Positions 63,473 through 64,000 of a DNA stretch of 64,000 nt are shown here, one piece after another. This DNA comes from Nostoc sp. GT001 (GTDB lineage Bacteria > Cyanobacteriota > Cyanobacteriia > Cyanobacteriales > Nostocaceae), in NCBI RefSeq assembly GCF_030382115.1, contig NZ_JAUDRJ010000003.1, positions 4,832,206 to 4,896,205 on the forward strand. Direction: 5' to 3'. The position numbers and the translations under genes were made by a program. Under the pieces are notes generated by a model. It saw only the letters and a program-made list of their open reading frames with translations. It made no database searches and was not told the DNA's origin. Position 1 is the stretch's first letter, and each line of letters opens with the position of its first letter.

Positions 63473-64000
63473 CTAAGACAAGTTAGGAATACTAGACCTT
63501 TCTAAACTCGCTACTAATTTCACTCCAAACTCTTCCTCAAACACTCCTTTTTTATAATTTAAGCTCCAAAGTTCTAAGTCACAATCATCATCCAATTGAG
63601 TTGGGAAAATTAGCAAATTGACCTGATTAAGTTGTGAATAATACTCACATTGCACTTGAGCGATCGCACCAATTTGTCGTCTATCTAATGCGACTGCCAA
63701 TCTTAAAATTGCACTTAATTGACTAACAATTTGTCGCTGTTGTTTAGTCAACAAACTCTGGTAGTTTTCATGTTTTTTCTTGGGCGGCGATTTGCGATGA
63801 TAACGCGCTAAATTGGCAATAATTTCAATCTCGGTTTCTGTATAACCGAGTAATTCACCATTGCGAATCAGATAGTAAGAGTGCTTGTGGTGAGACGAAT
63901 GGCTGATGTAATGACCGCAATTGTGTAATATTGCCGCTGCCCACAGCATTTGTCGCTCGTCAGTTCCCCAGTGGTGTAAAGTACCTTGAGTTTGGTCAAA
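63473..64000 (-). CDS. Ppx/GppA-type exopolyphosphatase, C-terminal part (cut by window edge)
   Basis: The frame continues to the window end, so the N-terminal actin-like phosphatase domain lies outside. The visible 175 residues are the HD-like C-terminal domain: MLWAAAILHNCGHYISHSSH with the HxxxHHKHSYYLIRN signature, then LARYHRKSPPKKKHENY and LSAILRLAVALDRRQIG. This is the Ppx/GppA domain III/IV layout, acting on polyphosphate or pppGpp. An internal ATG at 63949 is not the true start, because the conserved GTLHHWGTDERQ precedes it. Confidence 0.85.
   Translation of the reverse strand, partial: FDQTQGTLHHWGTDERQMLWAAAILHNCGHYISHSSHHKHSYYLIRNGELLGYTETEIEIIANLARYHRKSPPKKKHENYQSLLTKQQRQIVSQLSAILRLAVALDRRQIGAIAQVQCEYYSQLNQVNLLIFPTQLDDDCDLELWSLNYKKGVFEEEFGVKLVASLERSSIPNLS

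Overview
The window looks like chromosomal DNA of a filamentous, probably heterocyst-forming cyanobacterium close to Nostoc/Anabaena. The pointers are the many copies of the octamer GCGATCGC (HIP1), the density of short palindromic and dispersed repeats, a Mo-nitrogenase C-terminus-like small protein, large modular signalling kinases, an SLH-porin, DUF3598 and DUF3131 proteins, and FtsX, PpX/GppA, IlvD and RpiA sequences of cyanobacterial type. There is one tRNA (Ser-CGA), no rRNA and no CRISPR array. No promoter could be assigned with confidence.

Layout. 0-9.5 kb: DUF3598, ftsX, a small nitrogenase-C-terminal-like protein, def, a small membrane protein, a STAND NTPase with 14 WD40 repeats, two small unknown membrane proteins and a Cas4/RecB-like nuclease. 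9.5-12.4 kb: a GNAT acetyltransferase and a glycogen debranching enzyme. 13.1-24.9 kb: a signalling block with a histidine kinase/response regulator pair, a small ribbon-helix-helix protein, an outer-membrane barrel, a 1575-aa hybrid kinase, and a complete partner-switching set (anti-sigma-type kinase, REC-PP2C phosphatase, STAS antagonist). 25-32.7 kb: a probable exopolysaccharide/envelope locus with a cellulose-synthase-like glycosyltransferase cut by an in-frame TAG, a double-DUF3131 exported protein, a low-complexity repeat protein and an SLH protein. 32.9-43.7 kb: rpiA, a Ser/Thr kinase, a CapA-like protein, tRNA-Ser, a sugar dehydrogenase, a frameshifted ilvD, a secreted protein and an alpha/beta hydrolase. 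44-52.3 kb: a second kinase/regulator pair, then a same-strand run of a DUF1611-like P-loop protein, an ABC exporter, a 22-codon ORF, an SLH-porin and a fungalysin-like metallopeptidase. 52.5-54 kb: a dead ISAs1-type insertion sequence with long imperfect inverted ends. 54-59.5 kb: a giant Ser/Thr-His double kinase. 60-62.8 kb: an exported RidA-like protein and a lipoxygenase pseudogene. The right edge cuts a Ppx/GppA-type gene.

Themes. The partner-switching set lies directly beside the polysaccharide locus and may control it or a related developmental or motility programme (inference). The run at 46.4-52.3 kb is the best candidate for an undescribed system, possibly export plus extracellular processing, but its joint function is only inferred from gene order. 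Several genes carry single-base lesions (ilvD, lipoxygenase, glycosyltransferase, transposase). These are either real decay or assembly errors and need read-level checking. Repeat-like DNA also appears inside coding frames of the debranching enzyme and the hybrid kinase.
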